From the NCBI GenBank assembly GCA_963797835.1, contig CAWCRN010000010.1, positions 124,001 to 188,000 of the forward strand: a stretch of 64,000 bases of DNA. The letters run 5' to 3'. The position numbers were made by a program, and so were the translations under genes. This DNA is from JBDTSW01 sp963797835 (GTDB lineage Bacteria; Actinomycetota; Thermoleophilia; Solirubrobacterales; 70-9). The notes under the pieces were generated by a model, which was not told the DNA's origin, did no database searches, and saw only the letters and a program-made list of their open reading frames with translations. Below, one piece after another: positions 46,149-55,358 of this stretch. Numbering within the stretch: position 1 is the stretch's first letter; each line of letters starts with the position of its first letter.

Positions 46149-46958
46149 CTAACCCCCGATCGGGGTTCGCGGATCGGCCCCCCAGAAGACCAGGGTGCCA
46201 AGCATCCCGATGATGTGCACCCCCACCACGTTGACGACCATCGATTTCGCGGCCGCTTCGCCCACCCCGACCGGGCCCCCGCTCGCGGTGTAGCCGTAGT
46301 AGGCGCCGACGAGAATGATCAGCGTCGCCATCGCCATCCCCTTGATCAGACTGAATAAGAGGTCGAGGGGGCTTTGGAAGAACCAGAAGATCAGGTCGTA
46401 GCCGCCGGCTGCGGTGTCCCCCACGATGAAGATCACCCCGATGTACGAGGCGAGGTAGGAGGCGGCGATCCCGATGATGTAGATGAAAGGGATCACCAGC
46501 CAGCACGCGAGCAGCCGGGTCGCGCAGAGGTAGACGAGCGAATCGATCCCCATCACCTCGAGCGCGTCGACCTCGTCGCCGACCCGCATGGCGCCGATCT
46601 CGGCGACGATGCCCGTGCCCACCTTGGCGGCGAACATGTAGCCGAAGGCGTAGGGGCCGGCCTCGCGGAGGTCGCAGAGGGCCGCGAAGATCCCCGCGTA
46701 GGAGGGCGAGCCGGTCGCGCGATTGAAGAAGGCCGATTCGATCCCGCAGGTCGTCCCGATCGTGAACATCAGCCCGACCACCACCAGCATCGAGCCCGTG
46801 ATCAGGATGCCCGCCTGGCGCAGCGACTCCCCGAAGTAGTGGAAGACCTTCAGCGTCAGGGTGTCCCGCAGGACGTACGCAGAGAAGCGCGTGATCTCGC
46901 CGGCGGACTCCTCGGGGCCCCTGAACCGCTCCATCTGCTCCCGCAGCGAAAACCTCAC
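46149..46958 (-). CDS. yrbEB: MlaE/YrbE-type ABC permease (second)
   Basis: 269 residues with five to six transmembrane helices. It contains the MlaE signature DEVDALEVMGIDSLVYLCAT, thought to contact the ATPase, and GGYDLIFWFFQSPLDLLFSL. GTG 46958 overlaps the first permease's stop (GTGA). The two YrbE permeases form the inner-membrane channel of Mce importers. The ATPase (MceG/MlaF type) is not in the window and is usually encoded elsewhere in actinobacteria. Confidence 0.9.
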   Translation of the reverse strand: MRFSLREQMERFRGPEESAGEITRFSAYVLRDTLTLKVFHYFGESLRQAGILITGSMLVVVGLMFTIGTTCGIESAFFNRATGSPSYAGIFAALCDLREAGPYAFGYMFAAKVGTGIVAEIGAMRVGDEVDALEVMGIDSLVYLCATRLLACWLVIPFIYIIGIAASYLASYIGVIFIVGDTAAGGYDLIFWFFQSPLDLLFSLIKGMAMATLIILVGAYYGYTASGGPVGVGEAAAKSMVVNVVGVHIIGMLGTLVFWGADPRTPIGG

Positions 46959-47761
46959 TTCAGGGCCGTCAGTTCAGGGTTGGTCGCCAGCAGCAGCTGC
47001 GTGAAGACGACGTTGAAGGCGAACACGACCAGCAGCTCGATCACGACCGACTGGTTCACGGCTCGCCCGACCCCGGCGGCGCCGCCGGACGCCGTCATTC
47101 CCTTGTAACAGGAGACGATCGCGATGATCCCGCCGAAGCACGCGGTCTTGACCAGGGAGCCCCAGAGGTCGGTCACGGTCGCGTTCGCCAGCAGCGTCGA
47201 GACGTAAGAGTCGATCGACCCGTACAGGACGATGGTCGCGAGGGCGCCTCCGACGATTCCGAAGATCAGGGCGAACACGTCGAAGAACGCCGTCATCACG
47301 ATCAGCGCGAGGAAGCGGGGCACGACGAGGTTCTTGACCGGGTCGACGCCCATCACCTCGAGCGCGTCGAGCTCCTCCCGGATCTTGCGGGCGCCGAGGT
47401 CGGCGACGATCGAGGCGCCGCCGACACCGGCCATGACCACCGCGGTGACGAACGGGGCGAACTCCCGGATCGAGGCGATCACGAAGAGGCCGCCGAGTCG
47501 ATCGAGCACGCCGAACAGCTGCAGGAAGTTCCCGCCCTGGAGCCCGGGGGCCCCGAGGCCGAAGACGACCGTCGAGATCAGCAGCGGCAGCCAGCAGTGC
47601 TTGAGGAGGAACACGCACTGCCGCAGGAACTGAGTCCCGTAGGAGTACGGCGCCCGGATCGCCGAGTTCACCGTCTTGGCGGTGAGGACGATCATGTCGC
47701 CCCCCTGCGCCGCGAAGCCTTTGCCCGTCGAGCCCGGCCGCTTCACTGCCGCCTCGCTCAT
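46955..47761 (-). CDS. yrbEA: MlaE/YrbE-type ABC permease (first)
   Basis: 268 residues. The N-terminal ~40 residues are cytoplasmic, followed by about five transmembrane helices. The MlaE motif is REELDALEVMGVDPVKNLVV, and the C-terminal part has GMTASGGAAGVGRAVNQSVV, conserved in YrbE proteins. ATG 47761 is the first codon of an eight-gene-equivalent operon reaching 37714 with overlapping start/stop codons throughout. Substrate cannot be read from sequence; sterols, fatty acids or other lipids are imported by characterised Mce systems. Confidence 0.9.
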   Translation of the reverse strand: MSEAAVKRPGSTGKGFAAQGGDMIVLTAKTVNSAIRAPYSYGTQFLRQCVFLLKHCWLPLLISTVVFGLGAPGLQGGNFLQLFGVLDRLGGLFVIASIREFAPFVTAVVMAGVGGASIVADLGARKIREELDALEVMGVDPVKNLVVPRFLALIVMTAFFDVFALIFGIVGGALATIVLYGSIDSYVSTLLANATVTDLWGSLVKTACFGGIIAIVSCYKGMTASGGAAGVGRAVNQSVVIELLVVFAFNVVFTQLLLATNPELTALK

Positions 47762-48378
47762 GGCAAGCGACCGTTAACGTCTTCTGCGACCCGAGGAGCA
47801 CCCCGGCCGGTGGCCGCCTCCATGGGCTCCCGCCGGTGGCGGCCCTGGCAAATGGCTTCGTTCGGGCCTCTGGCCCATCCCTGGCCGATCACTCCACTCC
47901 TCTCACTCCCGCGTCCCCGTGTACCCTTGGTTCACAACTGTAACGCGGATCCTGGCCGCGCGGCAACCCCCAGTTGGGGTGTTCGCCCGGCCCAATCGGG
48001 TCATTGTGTTTTGATGAAGATCGAGCTGGGCCTCGGGCCCGGTTCCCGTCATTTCTCTCAGTTCTCGGTAAACGGTGATAAACCATTGCTGTCATGCTTC
48101 GTCGAAGCAGTAGCGCTACGTGATCACCACTCCTGAGTCGGAGGGAGGGGCGGCCCGAGCCGGTCGCTCCTCCCCTCCGGCGTCACGGCCTCCGGCCTCC
48201 GGAAGGAGCGCTCGCGCGCGCCGGCGGCGGGCGCGGCACCAACCTTGACGGCTACCCGAACCCGACGATACACTCTGTAAAGACAATCCGTCCAGTCCTG
48301 GGCCGACCTTAGTCCGAACTCAAAAAAGGTGCGCCGGTTGCGGTCGCCTGCCCGGCCGGTCAAGACATCCGGAGAGCA
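47762..48378. other. 617-bp divergent intergenic region (Mce operon / SCP2-LuxR operon)
   Basis: No convincing gene. It should hold promoters for both operons. Visible features are a relatively AT-rich stretch around 47935-48080, an inverted repeat CCCCA-GT-TGGGG near 47970, and a GGTAAACGGTGATAAACC direct-repeat-like segment near 48066. A 48-bp conserved element lies at 48300-48347. Confidence 0.6.
48300..48347 (-). repeat. 48-bp conserved element, copy 1 (minus orientation)
   Basis: Read on the minus strand it matches 51011-51058 at 43 of 48 positions, including a run of six T followed by GAGTTCGG and CTAAGG. It points toward the Mce operon and ends 539 bp before it. It lies 31 bp upstream of the SCP2-like gene on the other strand. 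Confidence 0.75.
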
Positions 48379-48810
48379 ATGATCGCCGACACCCCAGAGC
48401 GCCGCAGCAGCTCGAGCCGGAGCGCGCTCGGCTCCGGCGGATCCGGCCCCGAGGCGCCCGCCTGGCTGCGCGACTCGCTCCAGCGGGCCCTGCTGACGGA
48501 AGGCAACGCGGTCAGGCGGCTGAGCTCGGCGGGGACGAGCGTCACCTTCCTGGTCGTCGACGCCCCCGAGCTGTCGGTGACCCTGCTGCTCGACAGGGAT
48601 CCCCCCGAGGTCGCGGACGCCAGCCAGCCGGCGGAGATCACCATCGAGCTGGTCGAGGAGCAGGCGGACAGGCTCGCACGAGGGGAGCTGCCCCTGCCCA
48701 CCTGCATGCACAGGGGGGACGTCGCGTTCAGCGGGCCGGTGCGCAGGTATCTGCCATTCGATCCCGTCCTGCGTGCGCTGCTTGCGCGGCAGAGCGGGAA
48801 CGAGCGGTGA
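48379..48810 (+). CDS. small SCP2 (sterol-carrier)-like protein
   Basis: 143 residues. A Ser/Gly-rich N-terminus is followed by a compact domain with VTFLVVDAPELSVTLLLD, EQADRLARGELPLPTCMHRG and FSGPVRRYLPFDPVLRALLA. The last part follows the layout of SCP2-like lipid-binding domains (repressed grid of -G-...-GPV-+-hydrophobic end). The match is by pattern only. ATG 48379 follows GGAGAG. The stop overlaps the LuxR gene start (GTGA), so the two are co-translated. A lipid-binding partner beside an Mce operon and a regulator would make sense as a sensor, but this is inference. Confidence 0.5.
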   Translation: MIADTPERRSSSSRSALGSGGSGPEAPAWLRDSLQRALLTEGNAVRRLSSAGTSVTFLVVDAPELSVTLLLDRDPPEVADASQPAEITIELVEEQADRLARGELPLPTCMHRGDVAFSGPVRRYLPFDPVLRALLARQSGNER

Positions 48811-49739
48811 ACGAGGTCGAGAAAGACATCGCAGCCGAGTCCGTCGCCGTGGACTCGCGTGACGCCGTTTCGCACTACTCCCATCTGGCCGCGCGCATCG
48901 GATCGCTCTCGGCGCTGCAGCGCTCCCTCAACAGCTCGCCCACACTCGGCACGCTGCTGGCCCGCGCGGCCGTGGACGGGGCGCGAGCGTGTGGATTCGA
49001 TCGCGGGGTAGTCGTCGCCGTCGGCGAGGGCCGCCTGAGCGCAAGCGGGATGGACGTCGTCTCCGACCCCGGCTTCGACGAGCTGCGGCGTCGCAGCCTG
49101 CCCCTCTCGATCCCGCTGACCCCCGCCAGCGAGGAGGCCGCGCTGATCCGGCGTGCCGAGGGCCTGCGGGCGGATCCCGGAGCCGGCCGCAGCCTGCTGA
49201 AGAAGACCCTTGACCTGCAGGAATACGCCCTGGCCGCCGTGGTGCCCGAGTCGCGGGTGGTCGCCCTGCTGGTTCTCGACCGACCCGAACCGCCCGTCGG
49301 CCAGCCGGACCTGGGGGCGGTGGAGCTGTTCGCCCACCTGGTCTCCGTCGCGGTGGAGAGGGTGGTCCTCCGGCTCAGAATGTCCGAGCTCTCGAACGAG
49401 TTCCGGCACCTGACGGCCTCGGCCCACGCGTTGATCAAGGAGGCGCTCGAGGCTCCGGTGGGGCTGACCGCCGCCCTCGGCCGCGGCCAGGTGTTCACGG
49501 CCGCTGGGCGCGAGCCGACCCTGCCCGGCGGGTTGCGCGAGCAGCTGAGCGACCGGGAGAGGTCGATCGCGACCCTGATGGTCCGCGGCCGCTCGAATCG
49601 GGAGATCGGCGAGGAGCTCCACCTCTCGCCCGACACGATCAAGGCGCACGTGGCGCGTCTGGTGCGCAAGCTCGGCGCCTCCAACCGCGTCGAAGCGGTC
49701 GCGAACTACGTCACCCTCTCCCAGGAGTCCGAGCGCTAG
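48807..49739 (+). CDS. LuxR-family transcriptional regulator with GAF-like sensor domain
   Basis: 310 residues. Residues ~40-190 look like a GAF-type domain (TLLARAAVDGARACGFDRGV, YALAAVVPESRVVALLVLD). The C-terminal ~60 residues are a LuxR/NarL helix-turn-helix (LSDRERSIATLMVRGRSNRE, IGEELHLSPDTIKAHVARLV). There is no receiver domain, so it is likely ligand- or partner-controlled. GTG 48807 overlaps the SCP2-like stop. Its place between the Mce operon and an acyl-CoA dehydrogenase suggests that it activates lipid uptake and use. Confidence 0.85.
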   Translation: MNEVEKDIAAESVAVDSRDAVSHYSHLAARIGSLSALQRSLNSSPTLGTLLARAAVDGARACGFDRGVVVAVGEGRLSASGMDVVSDPGFDELRRRSLPLSIPLTPASEEAALIRRAEGLRADPGAGRSLLKKTLDLQEYALAAVVPESRVVALLVLDRPEPPVGQPDLGAVELFAHLVSVAVERVVLRLRMSELSNEFRHLTASAHALIKEALEAPVGLTAALGRGQVFTAAGREPTLPGGLREQLSDRERSIATLMVRGRSNREIGEELHLSPDTIKAHVARLVRKLGASNRVEAVANYVTLSQESER

Positions 49740-49752
49740 CCCCTCACAGGCA

Positions 49753-49768
49753 GTAAACGATCGGTTAC
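49753..49768. promoter_or_regulatory. near-palindrome GTAAACGATCGGTTAC before acyl-CoA dehydrogenase
   Basis: The 16-bp site is palindromic except for one pair and ends 9 bp before GTG 49778. A related half, GTAAACGGTGATAAACC, occurs near 48067 upstream of the Mce operon. A candidate binding site of the LuxR protein. Confidence 0.4.
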
Positions 49769-49777
49769 ATTTGTGCC

Positions 49778-50947
49778 GTGGAAGCTGCGGTCGCCGACCT
49801 GACCGATGATCAACTCGACCTGCGCGAGGTGGCCGCGAGGATCGCCGCCGATCGCTACGCGCCCCACGCCCAGGAATGGGATCGTGACCGGACGCCGCTG
49901 CCCGCGGAGGAGCGGCGCCGGCTCGGCGAGCTCGGGCTGCTCGGCATCACGCTGCCGGAGCAGTTTGGGGGCGGGGGCAGGCCGCTGCTCGACGCGCTGA
50001 TCGTGATCGAGGAGCTGGCCAAGGCGACGCCGCTGTCAGCCTGGCCCACCTTCGAGGCGTCGGCGGGCCCGGCGCGCGTGGTCCACCTGTTCGGGACCGA
50101 GGAGCAGAGGCAGCGCCTGCTGCCGCCGGTGGCCGCCGGCGAGTCCACGATCGCGGTCGCCATCTCCGAGGCCGACGCGGGCTCGGCCGCCACCGACGTG
50201 TCGACGACGGCGCGCATCGATGGAGACGAGCTGGTCCTGAACGGGGCCAAGCGCTGGTGCTCGGGCGCGGGGCACGCCGAGCAGTACCTGACCTACGTCC
50301 GCCTCCGGCCCGAGCCCGGCGCGGCGGGGATCGGCGCGGTGCTCGTGGACCGCGACGCCGACGGGCTCAGCTTCGGCCCGCAGGAGCAGCTGATGGGCTT
50401 CCGCGGGGTCCCCTCGGCCGACATGTTCTTCACCGACGTGCGCGTCCCGCTCGAGAACCTGATCGTGGACGCCGGCGGCTTCAAGAAGCTGTTCGGGGCG
50501 TTCTCGATCGAGCGCCTGGGTAACTCGACCATGTCGCTGGCGATTGCGCAGTCGGCGCTCGACCGCACGGCCACCTATGTCCAGGAGCGTCAGCAGTTCG
50601 GCCGGGACATCGCCGAGTTCCAGCTGGTCCAGGCCTCGCTCGCCGACATGCTGATGCAGGTCGAGGCCGCGAGGCTGCTGATCCGCAGGGCCGCGCAGCG
50701 CGCCGGCGAGGGAATGCCCGTGCCGCTCGAGGCATCGCTGGCGAAATGCTTCAGCAACGAGATGGCGAAGCGGGTCACCGACCTGGCGATCCAGCTGCAC
50801 GGCGGCTATGGCTACTCGGCCGAGTACGACGTCGAGCGGCTGCACCGCGACGCCCACGGCTGGGCGCTCGCCGGCGGCACCCCGAACGTCCAGAGGATCA
50901 GGATCGCCTCCGAGTACCTCGGGCGGCGGTTCGACCAGCGTGCATGA
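49778..50947 (+). CDS. acyl-CoA dehydrogenase
   Basis: 389 residues, normal length. The N-terminal helical domain has LGELGLLGITLPEQFGG. The central beta domain has AISEADAGSAATDVSTTA and GAKRWCSGAGHAEQYLTYV. The C-terminal domain has QERQQFGRDIAEFQLVQ, LHGGYGYSAEYDVERLHRD and GGTPNVQRIRIASEYLGR. It introduces a trans-2 double bond in an acyl-CoA using FAD and passes electrons to ETF. Start GTG 49778 is short of a clear ribosome site, so a leaderless transcript is possible. It follows the LuxR gene by 38 bp with its own candidate operator. Confidence 0.9.
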   Translation: MEAAVADLTDDQLDLREVAARIAADRYAPHAQEWDRDRTPLPAEERRRLGELGLLGITLPEQFGGGGRPLLDALIVIEELAKATPLSAWPTFEASAGPARVVHLFGTEEQRQRLLPPVAAGESTIAVAISEADAGSAATDVSTTARIDGDELVLNGAKRWCSGAGHAEQYLTYVRLRPEPGAAGIGAVLVDRDADGLSFGPQEQLMGFRGVPSADMFFTDVRVPLENLIVDAGGFKKLFGAFSIERLGNSTMSLAIAQSALDRTATYVQERQQFGRDIAEFQLVQASLADMLMQVEAARLLIRRAAQRAGEGMPVPLEASLAKCFSNEMAKRVTDLAIQLHGGYGYSAEYDVERLHRDAHGWALAGGTPNVQRIRIASEYLGRRFDQRA

Positions 50948-51010
50948 CCGGGCTCGCGGCCCGTTCGCGACCGGGGCCGCGGCGGCCGGGCTCGCCGCGA
51001 GTTTGCCCCC

Positions 51011-51058
51011 GCGACCGCAACTGGCGCTCCTTTTTTGAGTTCGGGCTAAGGCCGACCC
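51011..51058 (+). repeat. 48-bp conserved element, copy 2 (plus orientation)
   Basis: Inverted relative to the copy at 48300-48347 with five differences. It starts GCGACCGCAACTGGCGC and has T6 then GAGTTCGGGCTAAGG. It ends 105 bp before the hydrolase start at 51164 and points toward it, so a promoter or leader role is possible. Confidence 0.75.
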
Positions 51059-51163
51059 AATCCGTCGATGTAGGTCGGACACTGTGTCAAGATTGATTGA
51101 CCGGAGGCGATCCGGGAACGGATTGCCCGTGGAAGCGGGAATTTGGGGTAGCTGGGAAGAGAG

Positions 51164-53617
51164 ATGACGAAGAGGCTTCTACTCACCATCGCGCTTGGCT
51201 CGGCCGTGGCCGTGATCGCGGCGGGCGCGGCGGGCTCGGCGACGGTGGATCTGGGCGGCGGCGCGAAGGTGCAGGTTCCCGCCGGCGGCGCCCTTCCCGC
51301 CTGCGCCGACCTCATCGATAACGACGCCGACGGCCTCACCGACTACCCAGCCGACCCCGAATGCGCCGACGCCCTTGACGACGACGAGCTCACACCCGGA
51401 TCGACGACCGCCCCTGAGATCGTCACCCCCGGCGGAAACGTCATCACCAACCCGGCCCTCCCACAAGCCAAGCGCCCCAACAAGAACAAGCAGGGCGCCA
51501 AAGCAGAAGGGCGCGCGCCCCCGGCTCCGGCCTCTTCGGCCAGAAGGCCCCCAAGGGCGGCGCCGTCCAGGGCGAGGCCGAGCGCGAGAAGTTCGAGTCC
51601 GAGCCGATCCGAAACCCCGACGGCTCGCCCTCTAACTCCAACCCGGGCCTCACCATCGCCCAGTTCGGCGCCGCCCCGATCGGCGTCCCCAACTTCGTCA
51701 TCGACCAGTTCGAGATCCCGCCCTTCCTGCTGCCGATCTACCAGGCCTGCGGCACCGAGTACGGGGTGCCGTGGCAGGTGCTGGCCTCGATCAACCGCAT
51801 CGAGACCGCCTTCGGCACCAACCTGAACGTCTCCTCGGCCGGGGCCCTGGGCTGGATGCAGTTCATCCCCTCGAGCTGGGAGGCCTACGGGGTCGACGCC
51901 AACGAGGACGGGCGCAAGGACCCCTACAACCCCGTCGACGCGATCTGCGCCGCCGGCCGCTACCTGAAGGCGGCGGGCGCCGAGTCAGAACCTGCGCGAA
52001 GCGATCTTCGCCTACAACCACGCCGACTGGTACGTGGACGAGGTGCTGCTCTACGCCAACCAGTACGCGAAGCTGCCCGACGACCTGGTCGGCTCGCTCA
52101 CCGGGCTCACCGAGGGCGCCCACTTCCCGGTCGCCGCCGACGCCCGCTACGCCGACGACATCTCAGAGCGCGAGGCCGAGAAGCGCTCTGAGACCGCTAG
52201 GGCCGAAGCCGGCAACGCCGCCGACGTCGTCTCCGCCAGCCCCACCCGCCGCGGCATCAACATCTACTCGAGGGTTAACGCTCCGGTGGTGGCGGTCAAC
52301 GACGGCGTCATCACCAAGCTCGGCGAGAGCCCCCGCCTCGGCCGCTTCGTCGTCTTAACCGACGCCTACGGCAACCGCTACACCTACGCGCAGCTCGGCG
52401 AGCTCTCCGAGGTCCACCCGGTGCCGAAGCAGAAGGCGCTGACCGCCAAGGACTTCGAGATCGTCGCCAACGAGGGGTCAGAGGCGCGGCCCGGATCGGC
52501 CGCCAGCGCCGGCGCCAACGACTCCGAGCCCGCCGCGAAGCCGGCCCCCGAGCCGAAGGCCGCGGCGCCGGTCAACACCGAGGAGCTCCGCGAGCGCCTC
52601 TTCGCCCTGCCCGAGCGCCCCGCAAACGTCGAGGCCGCCGGCGTCGGCGGCCAGCTCAACAGCCTGCTGGGCGAGCGGGTGCCGGGCTATGAGACCTTCA
52701 AGAGCTACTTCTCGAGCGCCTTTAAGTTCGACTCCGAGACGATGGAGCTGCGCGCGGCTGCGGGTCGGCTCCAAGGTCACCGGCGGCACCGTGCTCGGCC
52801 GCATCGGCGCAGGCTCGGCGCCGGCGCTCCGCACCTCCACTTCGAGATCCAGCCCGCCGGCCGCGGCGCCCCGCGGATCGACCCGAAGCCGATCCTCGAC
52901 GGCTGGAAGCTGCTGGAGAGCACCGCGATCTACCGCGCCGCCGGCAAGGACCCGTTCGGCTCGGAGGCGACGATCGGCCAGATCCTGCTGATGAGCAAGG
53001 AGGTGCTGGCCCAGCGGGTGCTGGCGGACCCGCGGATCGAGATCTACTCCTGCGGGCGCTCAGACATCGAGTCGGGCCAGATCGACCGCCGCATCCTGGC
53101 CACGCTCGAGTACCTGGCAGAGCGCGGCTACCGGCTGACGCTGACCTCGCTCAAGTGCGGCCACAGCTTCTACACCTCCTCGGGCAACGTCTCGGCCCAC
53201 TCCTCGGGCAACGCCGTCGACATCGCCCAGGTGAACGGGCTGCCGATCCTGGGCAACCAGGGCCCCGGCTCGATCACCGAGGCGGTCGTGCGCGACCTGC
53301 TGAAGCTGCAGGGCACGATGCGCCCGGCCCAGATCATCACGCTGATGGAGTTCGGCGGCCCCACCTTCGCGATGGGCGACCACGACGACCACATCCACGT
53401 CGGCTTCACGCCCACCTACGGCGCCGGCAAGCCCTTCGACCAGCTCGCCCAGGTGCTGAAGCCCGACCAGTGGGAGCGGCTGATCAACCGCCTCGGCGAG
53501 ATCGAGAACCCCGAGGTGCCGGCCAAGCCCTCCGAGGCCTCGCTGCCGGCCGGCAAGCGCGAGATCCCGACGCCCGCCGAGATCGAGCGCGGCTCAGAAG
53601 CCCACCGCGGCGAGTAG
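51164..53617 (+). pseudogene. secreted multi-domain peptidoglycan hydrolase: lytic transglycosylase + M23-like + M15-like (several frameshifts)
   Basis: About 815 residues when joined. ATG 51164 gives a signal peptide (LLLTIALGSAVAVIAAGAAG). A short Ca-binding-like segment follows (CADLIDNDADGLTDYPADPE). Then a MltB/SLT-like transglycosylase (VLASINRIETAFGTNL, SAGALGWMQFIPSSWEAYG, catalytic Glu in RIETAFG). Next is an M23-like domain that lacks the usual first zinc ligands (GINIYSRVNAPVVAVNDGVI) but keeps HLHFEI. Last is an M15-like region (SAHSSGNAVDIA and HDDHIHVGF). Frame changes occur near 51515, 51985, 52757 and 52822 with continuous homology, so sequencing error is likely. It probably acts on the cell wall outside the membrane during growth, sporulation or germination. 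Confidence 0.78.
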
Positions 53618-53810
53618 CCCTCGCCACCCGAACAGCGGGCGACGGTGTCGACGCAGCGCGCGTCGGCCGGCCTCGGCATGCTCGTCTGGCCAGCCTCCGG
53701 GCTGCCGGACGTAGTATTCGGGCAGAGTGTATGATCCGGTCGCGGCCTCGGGCAGCGCCGCCGGGCCGACGTTTGACGGCGAAGGCTGACGGCGCACGCC
53801 CGGGAGCGAG

Positions 53811-55355
53811 ATGGAACCCACAACCACCACCGAGAAGGCGAGCGGCATCGAGAGTCCCGCCGACGCCGGGCTGATCGAGGTGACCAACCCGGCGAGCGGG
53901 GAGCCTGTCGGCGCTGTGCCAAAGCTTGACGCCCAGCAGGTCGCGGAGCTCGTGGCGAAGGCCCGCAGCGCCCAGCCCGCCTGGCAGGCGAGCGGGTTCG
54001 GCGAGCGCGCGCGCGTCTTTCGCAGGGCTCGGCAATGGCTGGTCGAGAACCAGGAGCGGATGGCCCAGACGATCATCAGCGAGACCGGCAAGACCGACGA
54101 GGACGCCGGCCTGGAGACGACGGTCGCGATCGAGTCGTTCGCGTTCTGGGCGAAGCGCTCGAAGGGCTACCTCAAGGACGAGCGGGTGCCGTCCCGTACG
54201 GCCCTGCTGCTGGGACGCAAGGTGATCGTCCGCCACGAGCCGCTCGGCGTGATCGGGGTGATCGGTCCCTGGAACTACCCGCTGGTGAACGCGTTCTGCG
54301 ACTGCGTCCCCGCCCTGATGGCGGGCAACTCGGTCGTCATGAAGCCGTCGAAGGAGACGCCGCTGACCGCTCTGTTGACCGCCGAGATGATGCGGGAGTC
54401 GGGGCTGCCCGACGGCGTACTTGAGATAGCGACCGGGGACCGCGAGACCGGCGAGGCCCTGATCGACCGCACCGACTTCGTCATGTTCACCGGCAGCACC
54501 GAGACGGGACGGAAGGTGATGGAGCGGGCGGCGAAGACCATGACCCAGGTCTCGCTCGAGCTCGGGGGCAAGGACCCGATGATCGTCCTCGCCGACGCCA
54601 ACCTCGATCGAGCCGCGAACGCGGCGGCCTACTTCTCGATGAACAATGGCGGCCAGGTCTGCATCTCCGCCGAGCGCGCCTACGTCGAGGAGCCCGTCTA
54701 CGACCGCTTCGTCGAGATGGTCACCGAGCGGGTCGAGCGGCTGCGGCAGGGGCCGGCCGCGGGTCCCGGCACGGTCGAGGTCGGCGCGGTCACGGTCGGG
54801 TCGCAGCTCGACCTGATCGACGCGCACGTGGCTGACGCGGTCGCGAAGGGGGCCACCGTGCTCACGGGCGGCAAGCGGGGCCCGGGGCCCGGCCATTTCT
54901 ACGAGCCCACCGTGCTCGTCGGCGTCGACCACTCGATGCAGTGCATGACCGAGGAGACCTTCGGCCCAACGCTTCCGATCATGAAGGTGCGGAACGAGGA
55001 GGAGGCGATCGCGCTCGCCAACGACTCCGTATTCGGCCTGCAGGCGTCGGTCTGGACCGGGAGCAAGCGGCGCGGGGAGCGGGTCGCGCGGAGGATCGAG
55101 GCGGGGTCGTGCGGCGTCAACGACGCCCAGATCAACTACGCGGCGTTCGGCGCCCCGATGAGCGGCTGGAAGCAGTCAGGCGTCGGCGCGCGCCACGGGG
55201 CCAACGGGATTCGCAAGTACTGCCGGACGCAGACGATCACGGTGAACCGGTTCCCGCTCAAGCGCGACCTCTACATGTTCCCCTACACGCCGCGCGTGAC
55301 CCGGCTGCTCAACCGCGGAACCGAGCTGATCCACCGCCGCAGATCGCAGCGCTGA
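53811..55355 (+). CDS. NAD(P)-dependent aldehyde dehydrogenase
   Basis: 514 residues. GPWNYPLVNAFCDCVPALMA and MKPSKETPLTAL form the cofactor site, FTGSTETGRKVM follows, the catalytic base is Glu250 in LELGGK and the nucleophile is Cys284 in GGQVCISAERAYV. The 34-residue spacing between them is as in the family. It resembles the succinate-semialdehyde/fatty-aldehyde group and has a C-terminal extension (FPLKRDLYMFPYTPRVTRLL) that could associate with membranes. It converts an aldehyde to the acid. It stands alone on the plus strand, convergent with the P450 gene whose stop is 4 bp away. Confidence 0.92.
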   Translation: MEPTTTTEKASGIESPADAGLIEVTNPASGEPVGAVPKLDAQQVAELVAKARSAQPAWQASGFGERARVFRRARQWLVENQERMAQTIISETGKTDEDAGLETTVAIESFAFWAKRSKGYLKDERVPSRTALLLGRKVIVRHEPLGVIGVIGPWNYPLVNAFCDCVPALMAGNSVVMKPSKETPLTALLTAEMMRESGLPDGVLEIATGDRETGEALIDRTDFVMFTGSTETGRKVMERAAKTMTQVSLELGGKDPMIVLADANLDRAANAAAYFSMNNGGQVCISAERAYVEEPVYDRFVEMVTERVERLRQGPAAGPGTVEVGAVTVGSQLDLIDAHVADAVAKGATVLTGGKRGPGPGHFYEPTVLVGVDHSMQCMTEETFGPTLPIMKVRNEEEAIALANDSVFGLQASVWTGSKRRGERVARRIEAGSCGVNDAQINYAAFGAPMSGWKQSGVGARHGANGIRKYCRTQTITVNRFPLKRDLYMFPYTPRVTRLLNRGTELIHRRRSQR

Positions 55356-55358
55356 GCC

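Noticed and set aside
47762..48378. Open frames within the divergent intergenic region
   Set aside because: They cross promoter-like AT-rich DNA and the 48-bp repeat, with no ribosome sites or recognisable protein pattern.
51059..51163. Possible c-di-AMP (ydaO-type) riboswitch before the cell-wall hydrolase
   Set aside because: A GACCGGAGG-like stretch and a small CCCG/CGGG hairpin are present, but the conserved core segments in the right order could not be found and the leader is short. A covariance-model search would settle it.
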